DNA of 38,185 bases from Roseburia_D sp964388945 (GCA_964388945.1 CAYMCM010000020.1:1-38185); one strand, 5' to 3'. Positions 22,708 through 31,860 are shown, counted from the stretch's first letter. Program-made: numbers and translations. Notes: generated by a model from the letters alone, not told the origin.

Positions 22708-24150
22708 CTACTTACTGATTTCACATTTTTCCCACTCATGTCCCATCAAACTTTCGCCATTTGTCCGAATCACATTCCTATACCATTCAAAAGACTTCTT
22801 TTTATAGCGTTTTAAAGTTCCCGTTCCATCATCATTACGATCCACATAGATGAATCCATAACGTTTTTTCAATTCTGCTGAGCTTGCGCTGACAAGGTCG
22901 ATACAGCCCCATGCGGTGTAACCCATGACCGGAATGCCATCTTCAATGGCTTCTCTTACCTGAATTAAATGTTTCTGTAAATAATCAATCCGGTAATCAT
23001 CCTCTACCGTGAAAGAGCCTTTTCCATCTGGAACCAGTCTGTCCGCTGCTCCCATTCCATTTTCAACGATAAATAATGGTTTTTGATAACGGTCATAATA
23101 TCGATTAAGCGTATATCGCAGTCCTTGCGGATCAATCTGCCATCCCCATTCAGAAGCTTCCAAATATGGATTTGGCACTCCGCCGATAATATTTCCCGGT
23201 CCAGCTTTTTGATTCGGATCTGCACTTCCGCATACACTCATGTAATAACTAAATGAAACAAAATCAACCGTATTACATAAATCAATTTCATCTTCCGGCT
23301 TCATTCGGATTTCAATTCCTTTTTCTCTAAAATATCTCAACATATAGCCCGGATATTTTCCTCGAACCTGAACATCTCCAAAAAAATCATTTTTGTGTTC
23401 TTCTTTCATGGCTGTAATCACATCATCTGGTGCTGGCGTAAGCGGATAAACAGGCATACTTAATAGCATACAACCCACTTTTGCATCAGGAATCATTTCG
23501 TGTGCAAGTTTCACAACACGTGCACTGGCCACCAGTTCATGATGAACTGCCTGATATAATTCCTGCTCACTCAATTCTTCTTTTGGCGTACAGATACCGC
23601 CGCTCATAAACGGTGAGTGAAGAACTGAATTGATTTCATTAAAGGTTAACCAATACTTTACCTTGCTTCCATAACGCTCAAACAAAGTTTTTGCGTAGTT
23701 TTCATAAAATCCGATCATTCGCCGATCCGCCCAGCCATTATAGGTTCTTGCAAGATGCAGCGGTGTCTCATAATGAGAAATGGTCACCAATGGCTCTATG
23801 CCGTATTTTAAGCACTCATCAAAAAGATCATCATAAAATTGAAGCCCTTTCTCGTTCGGCTCCTCTTCATCTCCATTGGGGAAAATGCGGCTCCATGCAA
23901 TGGAAGTACGAAATACCTGAAATCCCATCTCAGCAAACAATTTGATATCTTTCTTGTAACGATGATAAAAATCAATTCCTACCAACTTCATATTATCAAC
24001 AGTCGGTTGTTCTGTAGGCTGACCTTTCAATCCACGAGGCAATACATCCTGAATACTCAGTCCTTTGCCATCTTCATTATAAGCTCCTTCACATTGGTTT
24101 GCAGCTACCGCACCACCCCAAAGGAAGTTTTTGGGAAATTTCTTATCCAT
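22708..24150 (-). CDS. 6-phospho-beta-glucosidase, GH1
   Basis: It hydrolyses phosphorylated aryl- and disaccharide beta-glucosides after PTS uptake. The 480 residues start KNFLWGGAVAANQCEGAYNE, the GH1 N-terminal signature. The acid/base glutamate is E172 in TFNEIN and the nucleophile E362 in FIVENGMG. The C-terminal SSAELKKRYGFIYVDRNDDG is the phosphate-binding loop that marks 6-phospho enzymes. The ribosome binding site is AGGAGGCAATATAG. It lies between the EIIBC and EIIA genes in one operon. Confidence 0.95.
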   Translation of the reverse strand: MDKKFPKNFLWGGAVAANQCEGAYNEDGKGLSIQDVLPRGLKGQPTEQPTVDNMKLVGIDFYHRYKKDIKLFAEMGFQVFRTSIAWSRIFPNGDEEEPNEKGLQFYDDLFDECLKYGIEPLVTISHYETPLHLARTYNGWADRRMIGFYENYAKTLFERYGSKVKYWLTFNEINSVLHSPFMSGGICTPKEELSEQELYQAVHHELVASARVVKLAHEMIPDAKVGCMLLSMPVYPLTPAPDDVITAMKEEHKNDFFGDVQVRGKYPGYMLRYFREKGIEIRMKPEDEIDLCNTVDFVSFSYYMSVCGSADPNQKAGPGNIIGGVPNPYLEASEWGWQIDPQGLRYTLNRYYDRYQKPLFIVENGMGAADRLVPDGKGSFTVEDDYRIDYLQKHLIQVREAIEDGIPVMGYTAWGCIDLVSASSAELKKRYGFIYVDRNDDGTGTLKRYKKKSFEWYRNVIRTNGESLMGHEWEKCEISK

Positions 24151-24182
24151 CTATATTGCCTCCTGATCTTTATTTTTTCTGA

Positions 24183-25544
24183 TTAATTGTCTGCTGGATC
24201 TTCAAATCCCATTACCCATGTTACAACAAAGGTCAACACGATTGCAATCGCAGCACAAATGACTGCCATCATAAAATTATTTGCCTTTTCCGCATGTACA
24301 AAAATAGGAATTGCCAACAGGGATGGTGAAGCAAAAGAGCTTGCTGCCACACCCATAATGCCTGCAATCAATCCTGTGATACCACTGGAAATGCAAACAG
24401 CCGCAAGCGGTCTTTTCAGCGGCATTGTCACTCCATAAAGCCCCGGCTCTGTAACTCCTGCAAACAATGCAGAAACTCCTGATGATGCTGCCACCTGTTT
24501 CAAGCTGCTGTTTTTAGATTTTACGGCAACCGCCAGACATGCTGCTCCCTGTGCAAGATTACTAATCAGCATTGCCGGAAGCATCAAGGATTCCCCTGCA
24601 GGTGTTGCCAGTGCAGCAAATACTACCGGAATAAATGCCCAATGCATCCCTGTCATGACAATAAACGGCATTGCTGCGGCCATAATGATATACGCTGCTA
24701 TACTTGCATGTGACTGAACAAATACAAGCACAGCGGCCAGACCATTTCCAATAAAAGAACCAACCGGTCCAATAAATAAAAATGCGATCGGTGTAGAGAT
24801 TAAAATGATCAGCATCGGTTTTAAGAAATTCTTCGTCACTGCCGGTGTGATCTTTTCCACCAGCCGCTCAATATAGCTCATTACCCATGCTGTTAAAATT
24901 GCTGGAATAATGCTGGAAGAATAATCGAAACTCGTTACAGGGATACCCAGAAAATGAATACCTTCTTCTGCGCCCGTCAATGCCACGAAATTTGGATGAA
25001 TTAATATTGCTACAACCGCAGTTACCAAAACTGGATTGGCACCAAATTTTTTTCCTGCCGAATACGCAACCAAAACCGGCAAGAAGTAAAATGCCGTATT
25101 TCCAATGACACTCATCAACTGCATAGTCTGACCATCTGCCGGTAAAAACCATCCAAGTATAATGTTCAACACCTGGATCATACCTGCACCAATGATTGCT
25201 GGAATGATCGGTGACATAGACCCTGAAATTGCATCTAATATAACAGAAATAATATTACTGTTTTTTTTGGCTGCTGGAACATTTCCCTGCTGCTTATCGA
25301 AATTGCCAAGCTTTGCAAATTCCTTATAGCAATTTGCTACATCATTGCCAATAATGATCTGGTACTGTCCTGCCTTTTTCATCACTCCAACAACCCCTTT
25401 GATTGCCTTCACTTCTTCATCATGGACAATACTCTCATCCTTTAACGTCAGACGCAAACGTGTCATACAATGACTGGCACTGACAATGTTAGCTTCGCCG
25501 CCAACTTTTTCCAATATTTCTTTTGCTGTCATAGAATAGTCCAT
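24183..25544 (-). CDS. PTS EIIBC component, beta-glucoside type
   Basis: A membrane permease of the sugar phosphotransferase system, 453 residues. The EIIB domain occupies ~1-85 with the phosphocysteine C26 (SASHCMTRLRLTLKD). The EIIC domain follows from ~105 with about ten hydrophobic segments, including GMHWAFIPVVFAALATPAGE and AGVTEPGLYGVTMPLKRP. There is no fused EIIA domain, unlike many BglP proteins; the separate EIIA gene is two genes downstream. It is preceded by an AGGAGGATTTTT site and, 137 bases upstream, by a RAT/terminator element. The exact sugar (cellobiose, arbutin, salicin or similar) cannot be told. Confidence 0.93.
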   Translation of the reverse strand: MDYSMTAKEILEKVGGEANIVSASHCMTRLRLTLKDESIVHDEEVKAIKGVVGVMKKAGQYQIIIGNDVANCYKEFAKLGNFDKQQGNVPAAKKNSNIISVILDAISGSMSPIIPAIIGAGMIQVLNIILGWFLPADGQTMQLMSVIGNTAFYFLPVLVAYSAGKKFGANPVLVTAVVAILIHPNFVALTGAEEGIHFLGIPVTSFDYSSSIIPAILTAWVMSYIERLVEKITPAVTKNFLKPMLIILISTPIAFLFIGPVGSFIGNGLAAVLVFVQSHASIAAYIIMAAAMPFIVMTGMHWAFIPVVFAALATPAGESLMLPAMLISNLAQGAACLAVAVKSKNSSLKQVAASSGVSALFAGVTEPGLYGVTMPLKRPLAAVCISSGITGLIAGIMGVAASSFASPSLLAIPIFVHAEKANNFMMAVICAAIAIVLTFVVTWVMGFEDPADN

Positions 25545-25635
25545 AAAAATCCTCCTAATTTTTCATATTTTTATTTATTCTAAAAAGATCAATTATCAAA
25601 CACCGCGGATATTTTCTAATTTATCTTTTGGAATA

Positions 25636-25683
25636 CAAAAAAACCTTTCATAGACATACTAATTCCGTACATCCATAAAAGGT
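25636..25683 (-). terminator. Conditional terminator upstream of EIIBC
   Basis: A 17-bp stem (including several G-U pairs) between 25667-25683 and 25643-25659, followed by seven Ts on the minus strand. Its first arm overlaps the 3' end of the RAT at 25681, as expected for LicT control. Confidence 0.85.
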
Positions 25684-25711
25684 CATGCCTCCTTTTCAGG
25701 GGTAACAATCC
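25681..25711 (-). promoter_or_regulatory. RAT (ribonucleic antiterminator) site of the PTS operon
   Basis: On the minus strand it begins GGATTGTTAC and ends GGCATGACC, matching the BglG/LicT RAT consensus (GGATTGTTAC, then GGCA, then AACC-like). Binding of the LicT dimer would keep the overlapping terminator open. Confidence 0.85.
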
Positions 25712-25722
25712 ATTGATTCTAT

Positions 25723-26565
25723 TTATTGTACTTCTTTACTGCATACTCGATTAACATGCATGATCAAATAAAGTTTCTCTTCCTGCGACAATTCCAGTGA
25801 CCATGTACGCTTATAATACTCACTGATCTGATCTACGCAATCTGAAATTTCTTTGAACTCTTCACAGAGCTTTACATAAAGCTGTGCATTGCTGCTTTCT
25901 ATGTAGTCCTGCTCATAGACACGTTTCAAAAGATACTGAATATGCGTCGCAAATCGTGCATAGTTAAATGTATCCTTCTGCACCCGAATACCAAACTTCT
26001 GTTCAATCATGTATGTAGTCTGCTGAAGGATTTCCTCATAGTGTTCCTCGTAGTAGGATTTTTTGTCATTTGAAAAGCTATCTCCACGAGCATTGATCAA
26101 ATGCATTGCGATTCCCTGAATCTCATTTTTAGGAAGATTCACATGAAAAATATTTTTAATCGCAGTTACAAACTCCTTTGCTATTTCTACTTCAACCGGA
26201 TAAGAAATTTCTAATTCATAGATTGAAGGCATCCTGACATAAATCCCTTTTTGCGCTCTTTCTATTGCAAATGCTATGTGATCTGCCAGTGTCAAAGATA
26301 GATTTGCATTTGTATCATAAGATAATCTATCCTGCACCTCCAGAATCATCTGTGCTGTAAACTGAATGATCTCATAAGGAATATCATTCAAAAGAGAAAT
26401 ATACTGTTCATCAACATCGTAAAAAGTTCTTTCAATTTTTCTCAAATCCTTCAACTCATACGGCGTTTCAGGAAAACCAATCCCTTTTCCAAACGCAATC
26501 AGTTCTCTCTGATTACCATCTGTACAAATAGCAACATTATTATTGATCTTTTTTTGTACGATCAT
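25723..26565 (-). CDS. licT: BglG/LicT-family transcriptional antiterminator
   Basis: A 280-residue RNA-binding antiterminator. The N-terminal CAT domain (~1-55) starts MIVQKKINNNVAICTDGNQR. PRD1 and PRD2 follow, with the phosphorylatable histidines H96, H155, H208 and H270, matching the LicT layout. It should stop transcription termination at RAT sites when a beta-glucoside is being imported, with PTS phosphorylation of the histidines giving the signal. It precedes the EIIBC gene. A second RAT/terminator lies in its own leader, so it controls itself. The start follows GAGGGAGATGTAAT. Confidence 0.95.
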   Translation of the reverse strand: MIVQKKINNNVAICTDGNQRELIAFGKGIGFPETPYELKDLRKIERTFYDVDEQYISLLNDIPYEIIQFTAQMILEVQDRLSYDTNANLSLTLADHIAFAIERAQKGIYVRMPSIYELEISYPVEVEIAKEFVTAIKNIFHVNLPKNEIQGIAMHLINARGDSFSNDKKSYYEEHYEEILQQTTYMIEQKFGIRVQKDTFNYARFATHIQYLLKRVYEQDYIESSNAQLYVKLCEEFKEISDCVDQISEYYKRTWSLELSQEEKLYLIMHVNRVCSKEVQ

Positions 26566-26583
26566 ATTACATCTCCCTCAGAG

Positions 26584-26649
26584 CAAAAAAAAGCTCCCAC
26601 ATACATTTACCATAACTGAAACAGTATCCGGTAATGCCTCGTGAGAGTA
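26584..26649 (-). terminator. Conditional terminator in the licT leader
   Basis: Two stacked arms (CTCTCAC with GTGGGAG, and GCATTACC with GGTAAATGT-like) end in a run of eight Ts on the minus strand. The first arm lies inside the RAT at 26630-26656. Confidence 0.75.
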
Positions 26650-26656
26650 ACAATCC
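26630..26656 (-). promoter_or_regulatory. RAT site in the licT leader
   Basis: It begins GGATTGTTAC and continues TCTCACGAGGCATTACC, a second close match to the LicT RAT consensus. It is positioned immediately after the promoter. Confidence 0.85.
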
Positions 26657-26664
26657 ATATTATT

Positions 26665-26693
26665 AATATATCAGAAATCAATCTTTCCCGCAA
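26665..26693 (-). promoter_or_regulatory. Promoter of the licT operon
   Basis: TTGCGG (26693-26688) and TATATT (26670-26665), 17 bases apart, place the transcription start just ahead of the RAT. Upstream, 26701-26807 holds nothing I can assign. Confidence 0.6.
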
Positions 26694-26807
26694 GAGAAAA
26701 ATTGTCTAATTTTTTGTATAAAAAGAACAGCACAAATCTTTACAATCGTGATCACGTAAGAATAGATCTACATAGACGAAAAAAACGTCATTATGTTATA
26801 AACTTTT

Positions 26808-27515
26808 TCATTTTTTTACCGGACGCTTCATTTGCCGGATACGCGCCTTATCCTCTTTCGACACCCGGTAAGACTCTGTTATCTTCTGAAGCGACTTATT
26901 GTAAGTAAAGTCATCCAGTTTATTTTCATAGAGAAACACCCTCGTCTCTTTTTCAAATTTTACATAACAGACGGAAATTGCCCACGCAACTGCCATTTTG
27001 ACATAATATCCGTCATGAGATACTTCATTTAAAATCCTAAGCACTTCATGTATATACGTTTCTGTTATAAAATGATCCAGTATCATAACTATGCCAAAAC
27101 GGGCTGCAAATTCACGCTCATCTCTTGCAAGAGCTGCCGCATATTGGAAAAATGCATCCACATCTTCCTCGCTCTGCGGTTTCATGCCGCTGCAGGTACT
27201 GTCGCATACCGACCAGTTATCAATTTTTTCCACAAAAACATCTAAATAAGGCTTCTTTTCTGCAAAAGAAGCCTTTACATAACCAAGCGTCATGCCCTGA
27301 AGCATGATCTCTTCCATCGAATCATCTGCCGCACCCGCCAGATATTCCTGCCATTCTCCGCGTGCCAGCTTTTTTGCTAACTTCCGCAGAATGGGAAGCC
27401 GGACGCCAAGCACACCGTCCGTACCGGGGAGCAGGCTCGCAGAAAACCTGCGATATTCCTCCTCGGTATGCGAAAGAAGCCATTTTTTTATCTGACCGTT
27501 GATCTCCTGTGTCAC
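26808..27515 (-). CDS. AlkD-like DNA alkylation repair protein (HEAT-repeat glycosylase family)
   Basis: A 235-residue helical-repeat protein. The family features are VLGVRLPILRKLAKKLARGE, IDNWSVCDSTCSGMK and the C-terminal MAVAWAISVCYVKFEKET. AlkD-family enzymes excise alkylated purines without base flipping. Whether this member is active is unknown; the equivalents of the AlkD catalytic Asp and Trp appear to lie in DNWSVCD. It starts at a GTG sharing one base with the stop of the S41 protease gene (TAGTG), so it is translationally coupled to a cell-envelope gene, which is an odd pairing. Confidence 0.88.
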   Translation of the reverse strand: MTQEINGQIKKWLLSHTEEEYRRFSASLLPGTDGVLGVRLPILRKLAKKLARGEWQEYLAGAADDSMEEIMLQGMTLGYVKASFAEKKPYLDVFVEKIDNWSVCDSTCSGMKPQSEEDVDAFFQYAAALARDEREFAARFGIVMILDHFITETYIHEVLRILNEVSHDGYYVKMAVAWAISVCYVKFEKETRVFLYENKLDDFTYNKSLQKITESYRVSKEDKARIRQMKRPVKK

Positions 27516-28786
27516 TATTTCATCTCACCTTCCAGCACTTCTATTGCTTTTGCGACCTGATTATCGGAATAAATATCAAAATCCGCATCCACATCTCCGG
27601 TGTACTCATACTCTAATTCAATATCTGGATCAATGCCGGTTCCCTGAATATTTTCGCCCTTCGGTGTATAATACTTCGCAATCGTAAGTTTCACTGCGTC
27701 ACCTTCCGAAAGCGGAATGATCTTTTGTACCACACCTTTTCCATAGGTCGTTGTTCCGATCAGTGTGCCGTATTCATAATCACGGATCGCACCCGCAAAA
27801 ATCTCCGAAGCACTCGCACTGTATCCGTTGACTAATACCGCCATTGGATAATCCAGTGAGGTATCACCGGAAGATTCAAATTCCTGACGGTTGCCATATT
27901 TATCCTCGGTGTAAACAAGAAGTCCCTCCGGCAGAATATCATCCAACATTTGTGTCACCGCAGTAATCATACCGCCGCCGTTGTTTCTTAAATCCACGAT
28001 CATCGCTTTCATGCCCTGGCTTTCCAGATCCGCAATCGTCTTTTCAAACTGGTTTGCCGTATCTTCGCCAAATTCCGAAACATAAATATAGCCAATCCCA
28101 TTATCTAACATCTGACCGGTGACAGTCTCATAATTAACTTTTGCACGCTCAATATCATATTCGAGATAGTCCGATTCACCCACGCGGTAAATTTCCAGAT
28201 GCACCGTCGTTCCCTCTTCCCCGCGGATATGCTGAACCAGATCAGATACTTCCATACTCGTTGCATCAATATCCTCAACTTTTACGATTGTATCGCCGAC
28301 CATAAGACCTGCTTTCTCCGCCGGTGTGTCTTCGTAAACTTTCGTGATCGTCACCTGCATACTGTCTTTATCCTGTGCAAGCCCCGCGCCGATCCCGTAG
28401 AAATTCCCCTGCGTCTGCTCCATCAGATCTTTGTACTCATCCACGGTATAATAAGCTGAATATGGATCATTCAGTCCCTCTAACAATCCGGAGTACAATC
28501 CTTCCTGCAGATCTGCCGCGTCTATATCTTCATAATAATTCAGATTGATCTGCCCCATCAGTGCATCTAACTTCGATAATGTTGCGTCATCGAGCACCGT
28601 CTGTACGTCTTTCGATGCCACCGCAGTTTCCTTTACACTGATATTTCCGTGGGCAGTCAACGCCACCACTGCCGCCAGAACAACCACCACTGTACAAAGA
28701 ACACCGGTCAGAACGCCCATGCCAAATCCATGTTTTTTCCGCTTTTCCTGTTTTTGCGTTGTTTCCTGTTCCCTATTCTCTTCCAT
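27515..28786 (-). CDS. S41-family C-terminal processing peptidase (CtpA/CtpB-like)
   Basis: A 423-residue membrane-anchored protease. A charged N terminus is followed by a transmembrane helix at ~22-45. A PDZ domain lies at ~125-205 (GNFYGIGAGL, then PAEKAGLMVGDTIVKVEDID). The catalytic block follows: SASASEIF with the serine at ~325 and TTYGKGVVQ with Lys350 make a Ser/Lys dyad, and DLRNNGGG at ~265-272 is the substrate-binding loop. It probably trims extracellular or cell-wall proteins, and CtpB-type enzymes are often near FtsEX/M23 genes, as here. The start follows GGAAGGAAAAAGGAT. Confidence 0.93.
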   Translation of the reverse strand: MEENREQETTQKQEKRKKHGFGMGVLTGVLCTVVVVLAAVVALTAHGNISVKETAVASKDVQTVLDDATLSKLDALMGQINLNYYEDIDAADLQEGLYSGLLEGLNDPYSAYYTVDEYKDLMEQTQGNFYGIGAGLAQDKDSMQVTITKVYEDTPAEKAGLMVGDTIVKVEDIDATSMEVSDLVQHIRGEEGTTVHLEIYRVGESDYLEYDIERAKVNYETVTGQMLDNGIGYIYVSEFGEDTANQFEKTIADLESQGMKAMIVDLRNNGGGMITAVTQMLDDILPEGLLVYTEDKYGNRQEFESSGDTSLDYPMAVLVNGYSASASEIFAGAIRDYEYGTLIGTTTYGKGVVQKIIPLSEGDAVKLTIAKYYTPKGENIQGTGIDPDIELEYEYTGDVDADFDIYSDNQVAKAIEVLEGEMK

Positions 28787-28850
28787 ATCCTTTTTCCTTC
28801 CATATCTGAATGATTTTCCTTTTCTTCCCCAAAAATAAAACCATCACTGC

Positions 28851-30179
28851 TTATAAATAATTCCACGGACTGACATACGCTCCGTTTACACTGACACCAA
28901 AATGCAGATGGTTTCCGGTTGAGATCCCGGTACTTCCCACCTTTGCAATGCTCTGTCCCGCACTCACCGCATCTCCCACTGAAACATTGAGTGAAGATGC
29001 ATGCATGTAAACCGTACACAACCCATTTCCGTGGCTGATGATCACATGATTTCCAGCCGCCGCGGAATATCCCGAATAAATGACCTCGCCATCTGCTGCC
29101 GCCACAATATCCGCTCCATAAGAAGCTCCAATATCGATTCCCTTATGGGAAGAAGATGCTCCCTCTGTCGGAGAAAGGCGGTTTCCATAATCACTGGTCA
29201 CACGTCTGCTGCTCGGACATGGCCAGGTGAACGCGCCGCCTGTATAACTTGGCGGTTCCACATAGTCCGTAGTGGAGCCTCCCGAATCCCCGCTGTTTCC
29301 GTTTTCCGTGGAATTTTCAGTTCCGCTGTTCGCCGCTTCTTCTGCCTTCCTTTTTGCCTCGGCTTCCGCCGCTACCCTGCGTTCTGCCTCACGCTGTGCC
29401 TGAAGCGCAAGCTGTGTTTTGATCTCTTCTATGACCTCTTCCTGTGCAGCGATCTCATTTTGATAATTCTGTGCCACATCCTCTGCTGTATCAAGCTGTG
29501 ATCCGATGCTCGCAAGCTCCGTCTCTTTCTGCCCGCGCAGTGCCGCCACTGCATCCTTCTGATCCTGTAACTCTGCCTGCATTGTTTCAAGATCTGCATA
29601 GTCCTGTTCCAACTGTTCTTTGGTATCTGCCACAAGCTGTGTGGTGTTCTGATACTGTTCTAACATTGTCCTGTCATACTCGGACAATTCATACACATAA
29701 TCGACTGAATTTAAAAAATCTGATACATTGCCGGAAGTGCATAAGATCTCCATATAAGACATGCTCTGCGCATTCTCATACATATACTGTATGCGGAGTT
29801 TCATACTATCATACTGTGCCGATGCGTTTTCCTCCGACTGGGCAAGCAGTGTCTCGGTATCAGAGATCTCTGCACTCTTATCATCCAGTTTCTGTTCCAG
29901 ACTTGTCATCTGCCCGGAAATATCCGACATCTTCTGATCCAGTTCCGCGATCTTATTCTCCGCATCCTCCTGAGAATCCTGAAGCTCCGAAATCAGCCCC
30001 TGTGCCTCCTGCAATGCAGATTCCAACTGCTGTTTTTCCTGCTCCGCATTCGTGAGCGAACTGCTGGTTTTGCTGTCTGACTTCTCTGCCGCATAAATAC
30101 CGCCCGTTGATGTGGCGGCAAGCAGCCCTGTCAGTCCCGCTATCACAACCTGTTTCTTTGTTTTCGACCAGTTTTTCAT
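28851..30179 (-). CDS. Murein hydrolase activator or M23 endopeptidase with coiled coil (EnvC/PcsB-like)
   Basis: A 442-residue exported protein. A signal peptide spans ~1-31 (ending GGIYAAE). A long coiled coil covers ~38-280, rich in Glu/Gln/Leu heptads. A Ser/Asn/Gly linker precedes a LytM/M23 domain from ~315: HKGIDIG (H345, D349), YMHASSLNVSVGDAV (H393) and HLHFGVS (H424/H426), the complete zinc ligand set. This indicates an active peptidase, unlike EnvC, which has a degenerate site. Located after ftsEX, it is the natural partner that FtsX recruits to the division site. Ribosome binding site TGAGGACTTT. Confidence 0.92.
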   Translation of the reverse strand: MKNWSKTKKQVVIAGLTGLLAATSTGGIYAAEKSDSKTSSSLTNAEQEKQQLESALQEAQGLISELQDSQEDAENKIAELDQKMSDISGQMTSLEQKLDDKSAEISDTETLLAQSEENASAQYDSMKLRIQYMYENAQSMSYMEILCTSGNVSDFLNSVDYVYELSEYDRTMLEQYQNTTQLVADTKEQLEQDYADLETMQAELQDQKDAVAALRGQKETELASIGSQLDTAEDVAQNYQNEIAAQEEVIEEIKTQLALQAQREAERRVAAEAEAKRKAEEAANSGTENSTENGNSGDSGGSTTDYVEPPSYTGGAFTWPCPSSRRVTSDYGNRLSPTEGASSSHKGIDIGASYGADIVAAADGEVIYSGYSAAAGNHVIISHGNGLCTVYMHASSLNVSVGDAVSAGQSIAKVGSTGISTGNHLHFGVSVNGAYVSPWNYL

Positions 30180-30199
30180 AAAGTCCTCATTGCTGAATA

Positions 30200-30236
30200 T
30201 GGGCGTCCAATGCCGTCAAACGGCATACGGGCACCC
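30200..30236 (-). promoter_or_regulatory. Intergenic hairpin between ftsX and the M23 gene
   Basis: TGCCG-TCAAA-CGGCA forms a tight inner stem, extended by TGGGCGTCC and GGGCACCCA-like outer arms with a bulge. No T run follows, so this is not a normal terminator; it may be an RNA processing or attenuation element. Confidence 0.45.
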
Positions 30237-30260
30237 ATCTTATCTTTTCATCATCGTTTA

Positions 30261-31169
30261 CTAAACTCTTAAATGTTTATGGATCGTGATACTGCTTCCT
30301 AAAAATCCGATTCCAACACCCAGTATCAATGCGACCGGAACCAGTGTACGAAACACCTCATTCACCGGAAGAAAATTCATCATATTGCTTAAAAACGAAA
30401 ATTTTCCCGCAATATATACCACTACTTTATTATAAAGCCCATAAAGCAGCGCAAGCGGAAGTGCTGATCCAATCAGTCCGATCAAAACACCTTCCACCAC
30501 AAACGGCGCCCGGACAAAGAAATCCGTGGCTCCGATCAGTTTCATGATTCCAATCTCTTCCTTGCGGACTGAAATACCGATCGTTACCGTATTACTGATC
30601 AGGAATGTAGAAACCGCAAGCAGGATCATAATGATCCCAATCGATATATAGCTGACCAGTGAATTAAAATCTGACAGCGTATTTGCCGCAGCTTCAGAGT
30701 GGTTGACTTTCCTGATCCCATCTAAAGACTGCAGATAAGTCACAAGCGCATCCTGCATGGAAACATCATTCAGATAAATCTCATAATGCGCGGAATTCGC
30801 AAGCGGATTATCCTCTGCAAATCCGTCAGCAAGTTCCTCCGCGCCTTTAAAGTACACTTTTTTGAACTCGTCCCACGCATCCTCGGCAGACACATAATTA
30901 TAACTTGCCACCTCGGCACGTTTCGATATTTTATCTGCGATCGTCTCGATCTGATCCGCTGTGATTCCTTCATCAAAAAACGCTGTGACCGCGACTCCCT
31001 CCTCGGCACTCTTTACCATTGCCTGAAAATTCGTCGCCAGAGAATAAAAAATACCGAACATAAAGATACATGCCGCCATCGTAGCAATGGATGCCAGAGA
31101 AAAGAGCCTGTTGTTCCAGATGTTCTTAAATCCCTGCTTTACTGTATAAAAAAATGAACTAATTCTCAT
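30261..31169 (-). CDS. ftsX: Cell-division protein FtsX
   Basis: A 302-residue inner-membrane protein of the FtsEX complex. A first transmembrane helix (~22-43, LASIATMAACIFMFGIF) is followed by a large extracellular domain (~45-165), then three C-terminal helices (~172-195, ~220-245 and ~268-293), the standard FtsX topology. I start at 31169 (MRISSFFYTVKQGFKN) after AGGAGTATC; an in-frame earlier ATG lies inside ftsE. It overlaps the ftsE stop by 11 bases. It should couple FtsE ATP hydrolysis to the M23 hydrolase encoded next. Confidence 0.94.
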   Translation of the reverse strand: MRISSFFYTVKQGFKNIWNNRLFSLASIATMAACIFMFGIFYSLATNFQAMVKSAEEGVAVTAFFDEGITADQIETIADKISKRAEVASYNYVSAEDAWDEFKKVYFKGAEELADGFAEDNPLANSAHYEIYLNDVSMQDALVTYLQSLDGIRKVNHSEAAANTLSDFNSLVSYISIGIIMILLAVSTFLISNTVTIGISVRKEEIGIMKLIGATDFFVRAPFVVEGVLIGLIGSALPLALLYGLYNKVVVYIAGKFSFLSNMMNFLPVNEVFRTLVPVALILGVGIGFLGSSITIHKHLRV

Positions 31170-31845
31170 GATACTCCTCTCCCGGTAATTTGTCATACAC
31201 AAGCACGCCTTTATCGATTTTGATCACACGCTTGTTCATCTTCTTTACAAAATCCATATTGTGTGTGACGACCAAAACCGTGGTTCCGCGCTTGTTGATT
31301 TCTTCCAAAAGACGCATGATCTCCCACGCATTATTATTATCCAGATTTCCGGTCGGCTCATCCGCCAGAAGAATCTTCGGTTCATTTACCAGTGCCCGGG
31401 CAATCGCGACACGCTGCTGTTCCCCGCCGGAAAGCTGTTTTGGCAGTGATTTGTATTTTGCCGCAAGTCCCACCATGGATAACATCGTCGGAACACTGCT
31501 TTTGATCTTACGGTTGGATGCCCCGATCACACGCTGCGCAAAGGCAACATTTTCGTAGACATTCCGATCCTTGAGCAGTCGGAAATCCTGAAATACCACG
31601 CCGACATTTCTGCGGTAGCGCGGCACTTGTTTTCTTCGTATTCTATGTAGATTTTTGCCGTTGATCGTGATCGTTCCCTCGGTCGGCTCCAGTTCTTTTA
31701 ACAGAAGCTTGATCAGTGTTGACTTTCCAGATCCACTCTCTCCAACGACAAACACGAACTCTCCTTCTTCTATGTTAAGATTAATATCATTTAACGCAGG
31801 TATTCCCGCAGAATATGCTTTGCTGACATGCTCAAGCCTGATCAT
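31159..31845 (-). CDS. ftsE: Cell-division ATP-binding protein FtsE
   Basis: A 228-residue ABC ATPase. Walker A is GESGSGKSTL (~36-45), the signature LSGGEQQRVAIARAL (~139-153) and Walker B ILLADEPTGNLDN. The start GMIRLEHVSKAYS-type sequence and the LLKELEPTEGTITINGKNLH segment are characteristic of FtsE. It sits in front of ftsX with AGGAGGAACAT as ribosome binding site. It has no membrane segment and acts with FtsX at the septum. Confidence 0.95.
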   Translation of the reverse strand: MIRLEHVSKAYSAGIPALNDINLNIEEGEFVFVVGESGSGKSTLIKLLLKELEPTEGTITINGKNLHRIRRKQVPRYRRNVGVVFQDFRLLKDRNVYENVAFAQRVIGASNRKIKSSVPTMLSMVGLAAKYKSLPKQLSGGEQQRVAIARALVNEPKILLADEPTGNLDNNNAWEIMRLLEEINKRGTTVLVVTHNMDFVKKMNKRVIKIDKGVLVYDKLPGEEYHEN

Positions 31846-31860
31846 ATGTTCCTCCTAGTC

